DNA of 9,279 nt from Bacteroidales bacterium (lineage in GTDB: Bacteria; Bacteroidota; Bacteroidia; Bacteroidales; UBA1402): contig JAAZGQ010000100.1 in NCBI GenBank assembly GCA_012511135.1, positions 1-9,279 of the forward strand, in the 5' to 3' direction. The notes beneath the pieces were generated by a model, which saw nothing but the letters and a program-made list of their open reading frames with translations, was not told the DNA's origin and did not search any database. Position numbers and translations under genes: made by a program. Below are positions 6,995 to 9,279 of this stretch, one piece after another (the first letter of the stretch is position 1; each line of letters opens with the position of its first letter).

Positions 6995-8278
6995 ACCAAA
7001 TGCTTTTTTGATCTGCTCTACGTAATCCAGTTTTTCCCAGGTAAAGAGTTCCACTTCTATTTCTTTCTCCCCTTCGTAACGTGAAGAAAAGCGTTTAACC
7101 AGGATCCGGGATTCTCTGCCAAAGTGCCCGTAAGAAGCCGTTTCGGAATAGATGGGCTTGCGCAGCTTCAAACGTTGTTCTATGGCTTTGGGACGCAAAT
7201 CGAATAATTGGGCCACTTTTTGGGCAATTTCTCCATCACTGATTTTTACGCGGGACTTAGCGTAGGTATCGACAAAAATATTTACGGGACGTGCTACGCC
7301 AATGGCGTAAGAGATCTGAATCAGGATTTCGTCTGCCACACCGGCAGCAACCAGATTTTTGGCAATGTGTCTGGCGGCATAGGCGGCCGATCTGTCTACC
7401 TTGGAAGGATCTTTGCCCGAGAAGGCTCCACCTCCGTGAGCTCCCTTGCCTCCGTAGGTATCGACAATGATTTTTCTTCCGGTCAAACCACTGTCTCCGT
7501 GAGGTCCGCCAATCACAAACTTGCCGGTAGGATTCACATGCAGGATAAGCTTGTCGTCCAGCAAGGCTTTCATGCCAGGATCAGCTGCAAAGACTCCGGG
7601 CAAGAGGTATTTTTGAATATCCTTGCGGATAGTACTTAACATTTCTTCGTCTGCCTGCTCCTGGCTTAATCCGTTTCCGGCCACAACAAATTCGTCGTGC
7701 TGAGTGGAGATCACAATAGTATGAATCCGTTCAGGCTGGCCCTGATCGTTGTATTCAACAGTAACCTGCGATTTGGAATCGGGGCGCAGGTAGGTCATTA
7801 CTTCTCCTTTGCGGCGGATGGCAGCCAGCTCCTTGAGCAGGCGGTGCGAAAGCTCCAGGGGCAGAGGCATAAAATTTTCGGTATCCTTGCAGGCGTAGCC
7901 AAACATCATACCCTGATCGCCGGCTCCCTGGTTCATGGGGTCGGTTTTGGCCGCACCGTCAACACCCCGGTTGATATCGTCCGATTGCTCGTGGATGGCA
8001 GAAAACACCCCACAGGAATCGCCATCGAACTTATATTCGCTTTTGGTATACCCTATTTCGTTAATCACCTGCCTTGCTACTTCTTGCACATCTACATAAA
8101 TGCTCGATTTTACTTCGCCGGCCAAAACCACCTGGCCGGTAGTTACCAAGGTTTCACAAGCTGTTTTGGAATTCTCGTCGAAAGCCAAAAAAGCATCAAC
8201 CAAAGCATCCGAAATCTGATCGGCTACTTTGTCGGGGTGTCCTTCGGACACCGATTCTGAAGTAAATAAATATCCCAT
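6989..8278 (-). CDS. metK: S-adenosylmethionine synthase (methionine adenosyltransferase)
   Basis: This cytosolic enzyme makes S-adenosylmethionine from methionine and ATP, releasing phosphate and diphosphate. The 429-residue protein is full length for the family, which usually has about 380-430 residues, with bacteroidotal members at the longer end. Diagnostic motifs are present: SEGHPDK at 11-17, the ATP-binding GAGDQG at 118-123, HVNPTGKFVIGGPHGDSGLT at about 247-266, and the phosphate-binding GGGAFSGKDPSKVDRSAAY at 282-300. No key residue appears to be missing. The ATG at 8278 gives MGYLFTSESVSEGHPDK, the usual distance from start to first motif. The leader carries a SAM-II riboswitch, so expression is probably lowered by the enzyme's own product. 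The gene is convergent with the DUF4294 gene (6-bp overlap of the ends) and divergent from the GH43 gene. Confidence 0.98.
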   Translation of the reverse strand: MGYLFTSESVSEGHPDKVADQISDALVDAFLAFDENSKTACETLVTTGQVVLAGEVKSSIYVDVQEVARQVINEIGYTKSEYKFDGDSCGVFSAIHEQSDDINRGVDGAAKTDPMNQGAGDQGMMFGYACKDTENFMPLPLELSHRLLKELAAIRRKGEVMTYLRPDSKSQVTVEYNDQGQPERIHTIVISTQHDEFVVAGNGLSQEQADEEMLSTIRKDIQKYLLPGVFAADPGMKALLDDKLILHVNPTGKFVIGGPHGDSGLTGRKIIVDTYGGKGAHGGGAFSGKDPSKVDRSAAYAARHIAKNLVAAGVADEILIQISYAIGVARPVNIFVDTYAKSRVKISDGEIAQKVAQLFDLRPKAIEQRLKLRKPIYSETASYGHFGRESRILVKRFSSRYEGEKEIEVELFTWEKLDYVEQIKKAFGL

Positions 8279-8385
8279 CGTTCTATTAGTTTAAATGCCC
8301 GGATAATACACTGAACTGGCAGAACCCGGAGTCTGTATCATTTTTTGTAGTCTTGGAAGTCAGGGAAGATTGCAGAAAAGAAGAT
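8279..8385 (-). other. metK leader between the riboswitch and the start codon
   Basis: About 107 nt separate the aptamer from the metK ATG, which is long for a SAM-II leader. No strong intrinsic terminator is visible: the best pairing is TCCGGG at 8331-8326 with TCCGGG at 8303-8298 (CCGG core plus wobbles), with no T-run after it. No Shine-Dalgarno sequence precedes the ATG. One tiny open frame starts within the aptamer and ends here (8398-8360), and another lies fully inside (8341-8291). How ligand binding is passed on to metK expression is not evident. Confidence 0.4.
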
Positions 8386-8437
8386 GATTCTTTAGCATTT
8401 TTTCACGTGGTTGCAAGCGTCCAAATCCTTCCACATA
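8386..8437 (-). ncRNA. SAM-II riboswitch upstream of metK
   Basis: On the minus strand this stretch matches the SAM-II aptamer (Rfam family of the metA RNA) in the order and spacing of its conserved parts. Stem P1 is ATGTGG (8436-8431) paired with CCACGT (8410-8405), with one wobble. The loop holds GATTT (8427-8423) and TTGCA (8416-8412). Downstream come an A-rich joining strand and TGCTAAA (8397-8391). The pseudoknot can form with GCA (8414-8412) pairing to TGC (8397-8395), and the following T and A residues occupy the ligand-binding positions known from the SAM-II crystal structure. The location before metK fits the ligand. The outer part of the pseudoknot (P2b) is weak by eye. The aptamer begins only a few nucleotides after the predicted transcription start. 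Confidence 0.88.
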
Positions 8438-8445
8438 AGACGCTG

Positions 8446-8477
8446 CAAAAATACAGCGCCTTTTTATGTTCTGCAAG
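8446..8477 (-). promoter_or_regulatory. metK promoter
   Basis: TATTTTTG at 8453-8446 fits the -7 consensus, and CTTG at 8477-8474 supplies a -33 TTG 20 nt upstream. Transcription should start near 8440, so that the RNA opens almost directly with the SAM-II stem. The -7 box lies exactly between the arms of an inverted repeat, CAGCG/CGCTG (8441-8445 and 8454-8458). Confidence 0.7.
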
Positions 8478-8503
8478 AATATGCGAACATTTTTGTTTCT
8501 AAG

Positions 8504-8534
8504 TTTTCAAATTAGCCGAAAATAGCTATTTTTG
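8504..8534 (+). promoter_or_regulatory. Promoter of the GH43 gene
   Basis: TATTTTTG at 8527-8534 matches the -7 consensus. Nineteen nt upstream is TTTT (8504-8507), a near match to the -33 TTTG. The start of transcription would be near 8540, leaving a leader of about 50 nt before the ATG at 8592. At its 5' end, CTTC-TTTA-GAAG (8537-8548) can form a small hairpin. The promoter is divergent from that of metK, the two -7 boxes being about 75 bp apart. Confidence 0.6.
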
Positions 8535-8591
8535 AGCTTCTTTAGAAGTCGTGAACTCTATGCTGAATCATTATCCAAACACCCTACAACT

Positions 8592-9279
8592 ATGAGAAGT
8601 GCATTATTTGTTGTAACATTCACCCTATTATTGAGTTTTACAGTCCGGCTTGCGGCCCAGGATAATCGTTTTAATCCCGAACCCGGCCCCGAACCCTCTG
8701 TTCACGATCCGGTAGTAGCCAAAGAGGGTGATACCTATTATTTGTTTTGTACGGGATTTGGCATTTCTGTTCTTTCTTCGACAGACATGGTCAACTGGAA
8801 GCGGGAGAAACCGGTTTTTCCAGAAGCTCCGACCTGGGCTGTCGAAGCTGTCCCGGGATACAGAGGTCATACCTGGGCTCCCGATATAATTAAACACAAC
8901 GACAAGTATTATTTATATTATTCGGTCTCCACTTTCGGCAAAAACAATTCCTGCATTGGTGTTGCCACCAACAAAACTCTCGATCCCGCATCTCCCGACT
9001 TTAAATGGGAAGATCAGGGCATGGTGGTCCGATCCATTCCCAACCGGGACATGTGGAACGCCATCGATCCCAATATAATCATTGATGAAAACGGCATCGC
9101 CTGGATGAGTTTCGGCTCTTTTTGGGAAGGCATCAAGCTGGTTAAACTCGACGAAAACCTTTGTGCCCTGGCTGAACCCCAGGAATGGTATCCTGTCTCG
9201 GCCAGACCGCGAACCATCAACGACCTTGACGTGCAGCCCGGTGGCGGCGCTGTTGAAGCGCCTTTTATCTATCGTAAAG
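8592..9279 (+). CDS. Secreted GH43 glycosidase, arabinan endo-1,5-alpha-L-arabinosidase-like (partial)
   Basis: 229 codons are present before the window ends; the C-terminus is missing. Residues 1-22 form a signal peptide ending RLAAQ, with no lipobox cysteine, so the product is periplasmic or secreted. The five-bladed beta-propeller of family GH43 is recognisable. VHDPVV (37-42) carries the general-base D39, GHTWAPDI (92-99) follows, and NAIDPNI (156-162) carries the pKa-tuning D159. WMSFGSFWEGI (171-181) comes next, and VEAPFIYR (221-228) carries the general-acid E222. All three catalytic acids are therefore present. The SCIGVATN and FGSFW stretches favour the arabinanase branch, which cuts alpha-1,5-linked arabinan, over the xylosidase or galactanase branches, but substrate cannot be fixed from half a protein. 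It may be the first gene of a polysaccharide-use locus, though no SusC/SusD pair is visible here. The ATG at 8592 puts the signal peptide directly at the N-terminus. Confidence 0.9.
   Translation, partial: MRSALFVVTFTLLLSFTVRLAAQDNRFNPEPGPEPSVHDPVVAKEGDTYYLFCTGFGISVLSSTDMVNWKREKPVFPEAPTWAVEAVPGYRGHTWAPDIIKHNDKYYLYYSVSTFGKNNSCIGVATNKTLDPASPDFKWEDQGMVVRSIPNRDMWNAIDPNIIIDENGIAWMSFGSFWEGIKLVKLDENLCALAEPQEWYPVSARPRTINDLDVQPGGGAVEAPFIYRK

Noticed and set aside
7208..8260. Two open plus-strand frames of 143 and 187 codons
   Set aside because: Both mirror metK, a highly conserved gene with all motifs on the minus strand; they reflect its codon bias.
8405..8410. CACGTG palindrome as a protein-binding site
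   Set aside because: The CACGTG at 8404-8409 largely falls in the 3' strand of the SAM-II P1 stem and its neighbour, which explains it better.

Overview
The window looks like chromosomal DNA of a member of the Bacteroidota, most likely Bacteroidales or a related order. Three things support this. The gene families DUF2723, DUF4294 and an outer-membrane protein with a helix-hairpin-helix-like N-terminus are typical of that phylum. Intergenic regions carry the Bacteroidota-type promoter (TTTG or TTG near -33, TAnnTTTG near -7). Shine-Dalgarno sequences are absent before the starts.

Layout. Positions 1-3154 (minus) hold most of a large polytopic membrane protein of the DUF2723 family, related to the protein O-mannosyltransferase TMEM260; its C-terminal end lies outside the window. 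Upstream of it on the same strand is a two-gene, overlapping outer-membrane unit. Its first gene (5335-6228) encodes a small PorV/PorQ-like beta-barrel candidate. The second (3279-5363) encodes a larger predicted barrel with a degenerate helix-hairpin-helix module at its mature N-terminus. Across an AT-rich divergent promoter region, a DUF4294 gene (6380-6994, plus) runs into the tail of metK (6989-8278, minus), the two ends overlapping by 6 bp.

The 313-bp region 8279-8591 separates metK from the start of a secreted GH43 arabinanase-like glycosidase (8592 to window end, plus). On the metK side it holds a promoter followed at once by an RNA that matches the SAM-II riboswitch, so S-adenosylmethionine probably feeds back on its own synthase. 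The aptamer lies about 107 nt from the metK start, and the intervening leader has two tiny open frames.

The genes do not form a single pathway. metK is housekeeping; the DUF2723 protein and the two barrel proteins point to cell-envelope and glycoprotein biology; the GH43 enzyme may begin a polysaccharide-use locus continuing past the right edge. The two parts that best repay a second look are the paired outer-membrane proteins and the SAM-II/metK leader. No tRNA, rRNA, CRISPR array, insertion sequence or convincing intrinsic terminator was seen.
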